A DNA stretch of 64,000 nt. Origin: Erythrobacter sp. YJ-T3-07. GTDB lineage: Bacteria > Pseudomonadota > Alphaproteobacteria > Sphingomonadales > Sphingomonadaceae. This document shows, one piece after another, positions 43,762 through 51,602 of this stretch. The notes under the pieces are model-generated. The model did not search any database. It had not been told where the DNA came from and saw nothing but the letters and a program-made list of their open reading frames with translations. The position numbers and the translations under genes are program-made. The stretch covers positions 868,001 to 932,000 of the forward strand of contig NZ_JAEAGP010000001.1 of assembly GCF_015999305.1 (NCBI RefSeq), read 5' to 3'. Every line of letters begins with the position of its first letter. The stretch's first letter is position 1.

Positions 43762-44452
43762 CGACGTGCTGATCATCGACGACGAGCCCGCGATCCGGCG
43801 TTTGCTCACCAGCGCGCTCGACCGCAGCGGCATTAGCCATGCCGAGGCAGCGAATGCGGGGGAGGCACTGCGGCTCGCAACGGCCCAGCCGGCACCGCTG
43901 GTTGCGCTTCTCGACCTTGGCCTGCCCGATCGCGACGGACTCGAAATCGTCCCGCAGCTTGCCTCGCTGGGCCTCGCGGTCATCGTCCTGACCGCGCGCG
44001 ACGCCACCGAGGAGAAGGTCGATGCGCTCGATCTGGGTGCCGATGATTTCGTCACCAAGCCGTTCGACAGCGAGGAGCTGCTCGCCCGGGTTCGGTCCGC
44101 GCTGCGGCGTAAGGCAGGCCCGCTCGCCGACAGCGCTTCGCGGCAATTCGCCGAGGGCACGATCGATCGCGAGGCGCATGCCGTCACGATACGGGGCGAG
44201 AAAGCCGAACTGACGCCGCGCGAGTTCAATCTGCTCTGGGCGCTGGCCGACCGCCCGGGACGCGTAGTCACGCATGAGAGCCTGCTAGAAACGGTCTGGG
44301 GGCCCGCGCACCGCCAGGACTTGGACTATCTGCGGGTCGCGATCCGCTCCCTTCGACGGAAAATGGAGCAGGATGCGAGTAATCCGAGGTTGATCGTGAA
44401 CGAACCCGGCGTTGGCTATCGCGTAGCCGTAACCCAAGGTTTGCGAGACTAA
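43754..44452 (+). CDS. kdpE: KdpE, OmpR-type response regulator
   Basis: The 232-aa regulator has the acidic pocket IIDDEP, the phosphorylated Asp54 in LLDLGLPDRDG, the Thr in VLTARDA and the Lys in FVTKPF. A winged-helix DNA-binding domain ends in LRRKMEQDASNPRLIVNEPGVGYR. The start is the ATG at 43754 inside the end of kdpD; a much longer upstream frame is only the kdpD shadow. It should control the kdp promoter and possibly the divergent porin. Confidence 0.95.
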   Translation: MRSDVLIIDDEPAIRRLLTSALDRSGISHAEAANAGEALRLATAQPAPLVALLDLGLPDRDGLEIVPQLASLGLAVIVLTARDATEEKVDALDLGADDFVTKPFDSEELLARVRSALRRKAGPLADSASRQFAEGTIDREAHAVTIRGEKAELTPREFNLLWALADRPGRVVTHESLLETVWGPAHRQDLDYLRVAIRSLRRKMEQDASNPRLIVNEPGVGYRVAVTQGLRD

Positions 44453-44667
44453 TTTGATCCGAGGTGAGCGGCACACCGGGTGGTCTGCTTACGGCCCACA
44501 AGCCGCCAGACTGCTGCAGTCAGCAAAGCGCCCCAAAGGCGGTCATTCAGCATACTGCTAGAACTGCCTGTCAGCTGCCATTCGAAATCACTGGCCGACT
44601 ACAGGCTGATCAATAATCTACACCCTGAATCCAAGACGCCGAGTCGAAACTATCGCCCATCCAGCGG
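44453..44667. repeat. Dispersed intergenic repeat copy
   Basis: The 19-mer CCCAAAGGCGGTCATTCAG at 44532-44550 matches 60063-60081 exactly. GCCCACAAGCCGCCA at 44494-44508 is the exact reverse complement of 59026-59040. The region lies between the convergent kdpE and arsR ends and holds no gene. Confidence 0.75.
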
Positions 44668-45012
44668 TTATAGACTTTCAAGCTTCGCAAAATTGGCTAC
44701 CCCAGGTGCTGGCTGGCGCGAATGGCGTATTGGCCCAGCGGACAATCCGCCAAGCTTCCCTGCCGCATCGGCAACTTTCGCAAGCCTGCCTTCATCGATC
44801 CTGTAATAGACGAGCTTGGCGTCCTTCCGGGTTTTCACGAGGCCGGCATTGCGAAGGACCGCCAACTGCTGTGATAGCGTCGGCTGGCCGATCTCCGCTG
44901 CGTCGTCGATCTCACCGACATTACGCTCCGTGCCCGTCAAAGCCTGCATTATCCGCAAGCGCACGGGATGAGCGAGTGCCTTCAAGGCTTCGACCAGCTC
45001 TTCGTCAGTCAT
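44668..45012 (-). CDS. ArsR-family transcriptional regulator without cysteines
   Basis: A 114-aa winged-helix regulator with DEELVEALKALAHPVRLRIM, the recognition helix region IGQPTLSQQLAVLRNAGLV and the wing DAKLVYYRID. This layout resembles the BigR/SqrR group that controls sulfide genes. It contains no Cys at all, so the dithiol switch of that group cannot operate. The start at 45012 overlaps the peroxiredoxin stop (ATGA); a longer frame upstream is a shadow of the peroxiredoxin gene. It probably represses the divergent operons through the palindrome at 45713-45731. Confidence 0.88.
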   Translation of the reverse strand: MTDEELVEALKALAHPVRLRIMQALTGTERNVGEIDDAAEIGQPTLSQQLAVLRNAGLVKTRKDAKLVYYRIDEGRLAKVADAAGKLGGLSAGPIRHSRQPAPGVANFAKLESL

Positions 45013-45677
45013 TTGCGCGCCCCTCGCTTGGTTTCTCTCATGAACCAGTCGGTCTGACCCTTGGTGGAGAAAACCGTATCCAGCGATGCGTCGGGCTGGG
45101 CCAGCAGCGCTTCTCCAGGTGCCCAATTCGCAGGGGCGAGAACCGGTCCATCGTCGACTGCCTGAAGAGCATCGAGGGTCCGCAGCATTTCGGGCGTCGA
45201 ACGGCCTACGTTTGCGGGATAGCAGGTCATCGCCCGGATAACGCCGGTTGGATCGATGAAGAATGTCGTCCGGACTGTCGCGCTGTCGCTGTCGTTCGGC
45301 GCCACCATGCCATAGGCGCGCCCGATCACGAGTGTGGGATCCTCAACGATCGGGAAGCGCACCTCGATGTCATAGCGATCGCGGATCAGCCGCAGCCAGG
45401 CGAAATGCGAGAACAGGCTATCGACTGAGAGCGCCATCAGCGCGCAGTCGCGCTGTTCGAACTCGCTGGCCGCTTGGGCCAGTGCGACGAACTCGGTCGT
45501 GCACACAGGCGTGAAATCCGCAGGGTGCGAGAACAGGATCAGCCACCGCCCCCGGCAATCCGAAAGGCGGACATCTCCTGTCGTGCTGCGCGCGGAAAAG
45601 TCGGGGGCGACGTCTCCGATACGCAATCCGGCGCACGGCGCCTGTCGTTCGCCATCGGCTTTGATCATCTCGGTCAT
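45009..45677 (-). CDS. 1-Cys (Prx6-type) peroxiredoxin
   Basis: Peroxiredoxins reduce peroxides with an active Cys. The 222-aa protein has FSHPADFTPVCTTEF with the peroxidatic Cys, the long C-terminal extension of the Prx6 group (PANVGRSTPEMLRTLDALQ) and several extra Cys. I place the start at 45677 (MTEMIKADG) with GAAAG 4 nt upstream; an earlier ATG at 45716 lies inside the operator. It is co-transcribed with arsR and divergent from the MBL gene, so it is likely induced with the sulfide genes. Confidence 0.9.
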   Translation of the reverse strand: MTEMIKADGERQAPCAGLRIGDVAPDFSARSTTGDVRLSDCRGRWLILFSHPADFTPVCTTEFVALAQAASEFEQRDCALMALSVDSLFSHFAWLRLIRDRYDIEVRFPIVEDPTLVIGRAYGMVAPNDSDSATVRTTFFIDPTGVIRAMTCYPANVGRSTPEMLRTLDALQAVDDGPVLAPANWAPGEALLAQPDASLDTVFSTKGQTDWFMRETKRGARK

Positions 45678-45693
45678 CGAGCTTTCATAACAC

Positions 45694-45721
45694 TTGACAG
45701 CAGAATAGCAACACATATAAA
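45694..45721 (+). promoter_or_regulatory. Sigma-70-type promoter of the sulfide operon
   Basis: TTGACA (45694-45699) and TATAAA (45716-45721) with 16 bp between them form a near-consensus plus-strand promoter. Transcription would begin near 45728, giving a leader of about 25 nt before the start at 45752. Confidence 0.75.
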
Positions 45722-45731
45722 CGGTTTATGT
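45713..45731. promoter_or_regulatory. AT-rich palindromic operator, probable ArsR site
   Basis: ACATATAAACGGTTTATGT is an imperfect palindrome that covers the -10 box of the plus-strand promoter and lies between the divergent peroxiredoxin-arsR and MBL operons. A repressor bound here would block RNA polymerase. ArsR-family regulators bind AT-rich dyads of this kind. Confidence 0.65.
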
Positions 45732-45751
45732 AAATGTATGGAGATCAAGCC

Positions 45752-46681
45752 ATGGCTGACGATCAAAACCTCAACAGCGCCGCCGCCCAGGTCGAGCGCG
45801 CCCAGGCCGACAAGTGCCTCCGCCCCTCTATTGCGGGATTTTTTGACGAGGCAACGAACACGGTCTCGTATGTTGTGCACGATCCCAAGACGGACGAAGC
45901 GGCGATTATCGACTCGGTCTTGGACTTCGAAGCAGCGTCCGGGCGGACCTCGAACGGTTCGGCCGACCGCATTATCGAGTATGTCACTTCTAATAATCTG
46001 AAAGTGACATGGCTGATCGAGACGCACGCGCACGCGGATCACATCTCAGCAGCTCCCTATCTGCAGGAGCGGCTCGGGGGTAAGCTGGCTATCGGACGCG
46101 ACATCATCCGCGTGCAGGAGGTATTCGGCAAGCTCTTCAACGCGGGCACCGATTTCGAACGTGACGGATCGCAGTTCGACAAGCTGTTCGAAGACGGCGA
46201 AACCTTCAAGGTCGGTGAGTTGGAAGGCATCGCCCTCCATGTTCCCGGTCACACACCTGCCGATATGGCCTTCATCATCGGCGATGCTGCATTCGTGGGC
46301 GACACGATTTTCATGCCAGATTTCGGGACCGCACGGGCTGACTTCCCCGGCGGCGATGCGCACCAGCTCTATCGGTCCATTCGCCGGCTGCTCTCGCTCC
46401 CGGACGAAACTCGCCTGTTCCTGTGCCACGACTACAAGGCGCCGGGCCGCGACGAATACGCCTGGGAAACCACCGTCAAGCAACAGCGCCAAGAGAACGT
46501 GCATGTGAAGGACGGGGTAAGCGAGGAAGACTTCGTCGAGATGCGGACCACCCGCGACAAGACGCTCGCCATGCCGAACCTGATCATGCCCTCGGTGCAG
46601 GTGAATATCCGCGGCGGTCGTTTGCCCGACCCCGAAGACAACGGCGTCAGTTACATCAAGATTCCTGTGAACGCCGTATGA
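45752..46681 (+). CDS. Persulfide-dioxygenase-like MBL-fold protein (BigR-linked type)
   Basis: The 309-aa metallo-beta-lactamase-fold protein has ETHAHADHISAAPYL (metal ligands), VPGHTPADM and GDTIFMPDFGTARADFPGGD. This is the form of the Blh/persulfide-dioxygenase group that oxidises glutathione persulfide to sulfite. The start at 45752 has GGAG 8 nt upstream; an ATG 18 bases earlier is too near the expected transcript start. It heads an operon coupled by ATGA to the YeeE gene, with SQR downstream. Confidence 0.88.
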   Translation: MADDQNLNSAAAQVERAQADKCLRPSIAGFFDEATNTVSYVVHDPKTDEAAIIDSVLDFEAASGRTSNGSADRIIEYVTSNNLKVTWLIETHAHADHISAAPYLQERLGGKLAIGRDIIRVQEVFGKLFNAGTDFERDGSQFDKLFEDGETFKVGELEGIALHVPGHTPADMAFIIGDAAFVGDTIFMPDFGTARADFPGGDAHQLYRSIRRLLSLPDETRLFLCHDYKAPGRDEYAWETTVKQQRQENVHVKDGVSEEDFVEMRTTRDKTLAMPNLIMPSVQVNIRGGRLPDPEDNGVSYIKIPVNAV

Positions 46682-47124
46682 CGCTCCCCGGTTTCCCTGA
46701 AGCTGCGCCGCTTGCCGGCTTGGCGGGCGGCGTCCTGATCGGCCTCGCATCGGCAGTCATGCTGCTAGGTCTTGGCCGGATCGCCGGGGTTTCCGGCCTT
46801 GCCGCAAAGGCAATCGGATTAGGCGGCAGCGGTATTGCCAGAAGCGGCGCTTGGATGTTCGTGATCGGGCTGCCACTCGGCGCACTCATCGTTGTGCTGG
46901 CATCGGGCGGGCTCGGAGCCAGTTTCGCCAGTCCCTTAACGCTCGCGATAGCTGGACTGGTGGTCGGAATTGGCACGCGTCTTGGAAGTGGATGCACCAG
47001 TGGGCACGGGGTTTGCGGTGTTAGCCGTCTATCGGGCCGCTCGATCGTCGCCACGCTCACTTTCATGGCGACCGGTATTGCGACAGTAGCGATCATGAAC
47101 GCGCTCGGGCTGGAGGCGTTGTGA
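46678..47124 (+). CDS. YeeE/YedE-type sulfur transporter, first half
   Basis: A 148-aa membrane protein with about four helices and the motif GTRLGSGCTSGHGVCG, whose Cys residues pass sulfur species in the YeeE family. It starts in an ATGA overlap with the MBL gene. It is half of the usual YeeE length and pairs with the following gene, so the two probably form one thiosulfate- or persulfide-type transporter. Confidence 0.88.
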   Translation: MTLPGFPEAAPLAGLAGGVLIGLASAVMLLGLGRIAGVSGLAAKAIGLGGSGIARSGAWMFVIGLPLGALIVVLASGGLGASFASPLTLAIAGLVVGIGTRLGSGCTSGHGVCGVSRLSGRSIVATLTFMATGIATVAIMNALGLEAL

Positions 47125-47543
47125 TGCGGACCGCTCTCACCTCAATCGTATCCGGCGTGCTTTTCGGCGCCGGGCTTGCTCTTGGCGGCATGACCGACCC
47201 TGCGCGGGTGCGCGGCTTTCTCGACATCTTCGGCGACTGGGACCCCACGCTCGCTTTCGTGATGGGCGGAGCCGTCATCGTCATGGCCATCGCGTGGCAG
47301 ATCGTCTCGCGCCTGGCCGAACCGATTTTCGCGGGTGAGTTTCACCTGCCGACCAAATCCGATCTCACTCCGCGCCTTATCGGTGGAGCAGCCCTGTTCG
47401 GAATTGGCTGGGGAATAGCGGGGCTGTGTCCGGGACCCGGAATAGCTGCTCTCGTGATCGAGCCTGCAGCGGCCGCGATATTCGTCGTCGCCATGCTCGC
47501 CGGCATGGCTGTTGTTCGGCTTTTCGAAGGGGCAACATCATGA
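47124..47543 (+). CDS. YeeE/YedE-type sulfur transporter, second half (DUF6691-like)
   Basis: A 139-aa membrane protein with the motifs GAGLALGGMTDPARVRGFLDIFGDWDPTLAFVMGGA and GIAGLCPGPGIAAL, typical of the second half of the split YeeE/YedE transporters. The ATG at 47124 shares a base with the preceding stop (TGATG); a GTG at 47121 is an alternative. Its stop overlaps the next gene by ATGA. Confidence 0.88.
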   Translation: MRTALTSIVSGVLFGAGLALGGMTDPARVRGFLDIFGDWDPTLAFVMGGAVIVMAIAWQIVSRLAEPIFAGEFHLPTKSDLTPRLIGGAALFGIGWGIAGLCPGPGIAALVIEPAAAAIFVVAMLAGMAVVRLFEGATS

Positions 47544-47953
47544 AGCTTGTCAGTGTAAGCGACACCTTCGCCGTCTCCCCTCAGCTTGAGCCGAGCGACA
47601 TGCGCGGGCTTGCCGACGCGGGATTCAGCGCGGTGATCTGCAACAGGCCGGATGGCGAAGAGCCAGGCCAGCCAAGCGTCTCATCAATGCGAAAAGCTGC
47701 CGAAGAAGCCGGGTTGGCCTTCCATCATATCCCGGTTTCGGGTGGCGAGTTTCCGCCGGTTGCGATCAAGGCCTTCGCCAAGGTCCGCGAAGAAACGGAC
47801 GGCAAGGTGCTTGCCTTCTGTCGGACCGGCACGCGCTCCATCACGCTCGATGCCCTCGCCAACGTCGAGAATGAAACTGCCGACGCGCGCATCGAACACG
47901 CCAAGCGAGCTGGCTACGATTTGTCCGGCTTGCGTGACCGGCTTGGCGAATAA
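47540..47953 (+). CDS. DUF442 (TIGR01244-type) sulfur-transferase/phosphatase-like protein
   Basis: A 137-aa protein with FAVSPQLEPSDMRGLADAGF at the start and the Cys loop AFCRTGTRSITL of the phosphatase-like DUF442 fold. In Blh-type proteins this domain is fused to the MBL persulfide dioxygenase; here it is a separate gene in the same operon. It probably handles persulfide sulfur. ATGA coupling to the transporter half supports a shared job. Confidence 0.88.
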   Translation: MKLVSVSDTFAVSPQLEPSDMRGLADAGFSAVICNRPDGEEPGQPSVSSMRKAAEEAGLAFHHIPVSGGEFPPVAIKAFAKVREETDGKVLAFCRTGTRSITLDALANVENETADARIEHAKRAGYDLSGLRDRLGE

Positions 47954-47976
47954 CGAAAAAAACTGGAGAGTTTGTC

Positions 47977-49209
47977 ATGCCCCGAAGCCTCAATCATGAA
48001 GTCGTAATCATCGGTGGAGGGTCAGCGGGGATTGCGACTGCATCCTCCATGCTGAAGCGGCGCCCGTCACTCGATATCGCAATCGTCGAGCCGAGCGAGG
48101 ATCATTACTATCAACCCGGCTGGACGATGGTCGGCGGCGGCGTCTTCGAAGCTTCCGCCACCAGACGCAGCACGGCGAGCGTGATGCCGAAACAGGCAAC
48201 CTGGTTGAAAATGGCGGCGGCGTCTTTCCAGCCCGATAACAATCAGGTCACGCTCAGCGATGGCACTACGATCACCTACCGCGTTCTGATTGTCGCTCCG
48301 GGGATCCGGCTTGCCTGGGAAAAGATTGACGGGCTGGAAGAAACACTCGGCAAGAACGGCGTTACCTCCAACTATCGCTACGATCTGGCTCCCTACACAT
48401 GGGAGCTTGTGCGCAACCTGAAATCGGGGCGCGCAATCTTCAGTCAGCCGCCGATGCCCATCAAGTGTGCAGGTGCGCCGCAGAAGGCCATGTATCTGTC
48501 ATGCGATGCCTGGCTGGAGCGCGGTGTTCTCGGCAACATAGACGTCGAGTTCCGCAATGCTGGAGGCGTCCTGTTCGGGGTGAAGGAATACGTCCCGGCC
48601 CTGATGCAATATATCGATAAATACGGCGTCGACATGAAGCTGAACCAGACCCTCGTTGCAGTGGATGGTTCGGCCCGGGAAGCCGTATTCAAGACCGAAG
48701 CCGGTGAAGAAACAGTCGAGTTCGACATGCTGCATGTGGTTCCGCCGCAGGTTGCCCCGCAGTTCGTCACCGACAGCCCTCTCGCGAATGCCGAAAGCGG
48801 ATTTGTCGACGTCGACAAGTTCACGCTCCAGCACGTCCGCTATCCCAACGTCTTCGGTCTCGGCGATGCGGGATCTACTCCCAACGCCAAGACGATGGCG
48901 GCTGCGCGCAAACAGGCACCGATCGTAGCGGTCAATACGCTTGCCCAGCTCGATGCAAAGCAGCCTGTGGCCGATTACGATGGCTACGGCTCCTGCCCGC
49001 TGACCGTGGAACGCGGTAAGATCGTGCTCGCCGAATTCGGATATGACGGGAAGCTCCTGCCAAGCTTTCCGAAATGGGTGATCGACGGCACGAAGCCGCG
49101 CAAGCTCAGCTGGCTTCTGAAATCCGAAGCGCTGCCATGGATCTACTGGAACGGCATGCTCAGGGGCCACGAATGGCTGGCCAAGCCGCATGCCAAGAAG
49201 GCAGCGTAG
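47977..49209 (+). CDS. sqr: Sulfide:quinone reductase-like FAD enzyme
   Basis: SQR oxidises sulfide to persulfide and passes electrons to the quinone pool at the membrane. The 410-aa protein starts with a GGGSAG FAD loop (VVIIGGGSAGIATASSM), has YYQPGWTMVGGG, the redox Cys region PMPIKCAGAPQK and YLSCDAW, and the second FAD motif VFGLGDAGSTPNAKT. The overall sequence fits type II-like SQRs. GGAG lies 8 nt upstream of the ATG. It is downstream of the MBL and DUF442 genes, so persulfide made here would be oxidised by them. Confidence 0.9.
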   Translation: MPRSLNHEVVIIGGGSAGIATASSMLKRRPSLDIAIVEPSEDHYYQPGWTMVGGGVFEASATRRSTASVMPKQATWLKMAAASFQPDNNQVTLSDGTTITYRVLIVAPGIRLAWEKIDGLEETLGKNGVTSNYRYDLAPYTWELVRNLKSGRAIFSQPPMPIKCAGAPQKAMYLSCDAWLERGVLGNIDVEFRNAGGVLFGVKEYVPALMQYIDKYGVDMKLNQTLVAVDGSAREAVFKTEAGEETVEFDMLHVVPPQVAPQFVTDSPLANAESGFVDVDKFTLQHVRYPNVFGLGDAGSTPNAKTMAAARKQAPIVAVNTLAQLDAKQPVADYDGYGSCPLTVERGKIVLAEFGYDGKLLPSFPKWVIDGTKPRKLSWLLKSEALPWIYWNGMLRGHEWLAKPHAKKAA

Positions 49210-49215
49210 CAGAAC

Positions 49216-49992
49216 ATGATCGACGCTCTGCATCTGGGCCTTGGCGCACTGTCTGGCGCGCTCGTTGGATTTACGCTTGGCCTGGTAGGCGGTGGGGGCT
49301 CAATCCTTGCCGTTCCACTGATGGTCTATCTCGTTGGGGTCAAAAGCCCTCATATCGCCATAGGCACGAGCGCGCTGGCTGTCGCTGCCAATGCCGCTAC
49401 CGGCTTGCTGCAGCACGCCCGCGACCTGAATGTGCGCTGGCGCTGCGGCTTCATGTATGCGGGCGCCGGCATCGTCGGCGCGATGGCTGGCTCGACGCTC
49501 GGGAAGAACTTCGATGGCCAGAAACTCCTGTTCCTGTTCGCGCTTCTGATGATCGTGGTCGGCGCACTCATGCTCCGCAGCCGTAAGGCTGAGGGCACGC
49601 CGGGGGCGGCGTGCAACCGCCGAAATGCGCCGAAGGTTCTCGGCTACGGTCTCGGCACAGGTGCTTTCAGCGGCTTCTTCGGAATTGGCGGCGGCTTCCT
49701 GATCGTGCCGGGTCTGATGGCCTCGACCGACATGGTGATGATCAATGCGGTCGGCACCAGCCTGATCGCAGTAACCGCATTCGGACTTACCACGGCGGCG
49801 AATTATGCGCTGTCCGGTCTCGTCGACTGGGCACTCGCGGCGGTCTTCATTCTCGGCGGTGTCGGTGGCGGATATTTCGGCACCCGGCTTGCCAAACGAC
49901 TGTCGGGCGGCGGCCAGCTCAAGACAGTGTTTGCTGGCCTGATATTCGTGGTCGCGCTCTACATGCTCTGGAAGAGCTGGAACGCGCTGTGA
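49216..49992 (+). CDS. TauE/SafE-family exporter
   Basis: A 258-aa protein with seven or eight hydrophobic helices and the paired glycine motifs GLVGGGGSILAVP and GFFGIGGGFLIVPGLM of the TauE/SafE family. Members export sulfite or other sulfur anions, which fits an operon whose last step yields sulfite. It overlaps the next small gene by GTGA. Confidence 0.9.
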   Translation: MIDALHLGLGALSGALVGFTLGLVGGGGSILAVPLMVYLVGVKSPHIAIGTSALAVAANAATGLLQHARDLNVRWRCGFMYAGAGIVGAMAGSTLGKNFDGQKLLFLFALLMIVVGALMLRSRKAEGTPGAACNRRNAPKVLGYGLGTGAFSGFFGIGGGFLIVPGLMASTDMVMINAVGTSLIAVTAFGLTTAANYALSGLVDWALAAVFILGGVGGGYFGTRLAKRLSGGGQLKTVFAGLIFVVALYMLWKSWNAL

Positions 49993-50144
49993 CGCAGATC
50001 CCCGACAAGGACGCGAAATGTCGGAAGATCGAGGCGCTTATCGCGAGCGGCCGGGGCGTCTGCGAAAGCTGCCGCGAGGTCGGGATATCCGAGAAAACCT
50101 TTTATCGCTGGCGCAAGGGGTGCGCCGCAGATCTAGTCAGGTAG
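49989..50144 (+). CDS. Small helix-turn-helix protein, transposase-orfA-like
   Basis: A 51-aa product from GTG at 49989 (GTGA overlap with the exporter). IEALIASGRGVCESCREVGISEKTFYRWRKG is the helix-turn-helix of IS3-type orfA proteins. There is no second transposase gene and no visible inverted ends, so it is either a tiny remnant or a domesticated regulator held in the operon by coupling. The cydA start is only 3 bases after its stop. Confidence 0.65.
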   Translation: MTQIPDKDAKCRKIEALIASGRGVCESCREVGISEKTFYRWRKGCAADLVR

Positions 50145-50147
50145 AGT

Positions 50148-51602
50148 ATGTTCGAACATTTCGATGCGCTGGTGCTCGCTCGTATCCAGTTTGCCTTCAC
50201 GGTCAGCTTTCACTTCATCTTCCCGTCTTTCTCGATCGGCTTGGCGAGCTACCTCGCGGTGCTCGAAGGATTGTGGCTCAAGACCGGCAAGTCGATCTAT
50301 CTCGACCTGTTCAAATACTGGATCAAGATTTTCGCCATCGCCTTCGCGATGGGTGTCGTTTCCGGCATCGTGATGAGCTACCAGTTTGGCACCAACTGGG
50401 CTGTATTCAGCGACAAAACTGGTCCCGTAGTAGGGCCGCTAATGGCCTACGAAGTGCTGACCGCCTTCTTCCTCGAGGCGGGGTTCCTTGGTGTGATGCT
50501 GTTCGGCATGAACAAGGTCGGCAAGGGCCTACATTTCACGGCCACTTGTATGGTTGCGCTCGGCACCTTGATCTCCGCGACCTGGATACTCTCGGTCAAC
50601 AGCTGGATGCAAACGCCGGCGGGCTTCGAAATGGGAGCCAACGGCCAATTTCTCCCCGGTCCCAGCTGGTGGGCGATCGTTTTCAATCCCAGCTTCCCTA
50701 TCCGTTTGATGCATACGGTGACGGCGTCCTACCTGACTGTCGCTTTCGTGGTCGGCGGCGTCGGCGCCTGGCATCTGTTGCGCGATCGAATGAACCCGCA
50801 TGCCCGCAAGATGTTCTCAATGGCGATGTGGATGGCGACGCTGGTTGCACCCGTCCAAATCTTTCTCGGCGACACGCACGGGCTCAACACTCTCGAGCAC
50901 CAGCCGCAGAAAGTCATGGCAATGGAAGGTCACTTCCAAAGTCACCCGGATGGTGCACCGCTGATCCTGTTCGGTATCCCGAACAGCGAGGAAAAGCGTG
51001 TCGATTATGCGGTCGAGATCCCCAAGGCGTCTTCACTGATCCTGAAGCACGATCCTGATGCACCTCTTGCCGGACTGGATACGATCCCGGACGACGAGGA
51101 ACCGCCCGTGGGCATCGTGTTCTGGGCGTTCCGCATTATGGTCGGAATCGGTTTTGCGATGTTGGGGCTTGGCCTTTGGAGCCTGATCGCGCGCGTTCGC
51201 GGCAGGCTCTACGATTGGCCTCTGCTTTACAGGGCAGCACTGGTGATGGCCCCGAGCGGATTTGCCGCGGTCATCGCTGGCTGGATAACCACCGAGGTCG
51301 GTCGCCAACCTTACGTCGTCTACAATCTCTTGAGAACGGCAGATGCGGCAAGCCCGTTGGACGCGCCCGCAGTTGCGGCATCGCTGCTCGCCTTCGTAGT
51401 CGTCTACTTCGCAGTCTTCGGTGCGGGGGTCTGGTATATCCTCCACCTCATGCACAAGCCGCCGCAAGCGGGCGAATACGGCGTCAAGCGCGGCGACACC
51501 GGGCCAATCCGAACCGCCGGCATCACGCCTGGTCCGTCGCAGAATCCTAGCAATCCCGACACATTGCCGCGCGATCACGAGGAGGCGACCGATGGACGTT
51601 AA
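50148..51602 (+). CDS. cydA: bd-type quinol oxidase subunit I (cyanide-insensitive type)
   Basis: Subunit I of the cytochrome bd family binds the haems and oxidises quinol. The 484-aa protein has the N-terminal LARIQFAFTVSFHFIFPSFSIGLA with the haem His, EAGFLGVMLFGMNKVGKGLHF, RLMHTVTASYLTVAF with the haem b His, and GWITTEVGRQPYVVYNLLRT. The Q-loop is short, as in CioA-type enzymes that resist cyanide and sulfide. Its location after SQR suggests that it accepts electrons from sulfide oxidation. Confidence 0.95.
   Translation: MFEHFDALVLARIQFAFTVSFHFIFPSFSIGLASYLAVLEGLWLKTGKSIYLDLFKYWIKIFAIAFAMGVVSGIVMSYQFGTNWAVFSDKTGPVVGPLMAYEVLTAFFLEAGFLGVMLFGMNKVGKGLHFTATCMVALGTLISATWILSVNSWMQTPAGFEMGANGQFLPGPSWWAIVFNPSFPIRLMHTVTASYLTVAFVVGGVGAWHLLRDRMNPHARKMFSMAMWMATLVAPVQIFLGDTHGLNTLEHQPQKVMAMEGHFQSHPDGAPLILFGIPNSEEKRVDYAVEIPKASSLILKHDPDAPLAGLDTIPDDEEPPVGIVFWAFRIMVGIGFAMLGLGLWSLIARVRGRLYDWPLLYRAALVMAPSGFAAVIAGWITTEVGRQPYVVYNLLRTADAASPLDAPAVAASLLAFVVVYFAVFGAGVWYILHLMHKPPQAGEYGVKRGDTGPIRTAGITPGPSQNPSNPDTLPRDHEEATDGR

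Noticed and set aside
49989..50144. Insertion sequence at the orfA-like gene
   Set aside because: There is no orfB, no inverted ends and no target duplication; the gene is tightly coupled to its neighbours.
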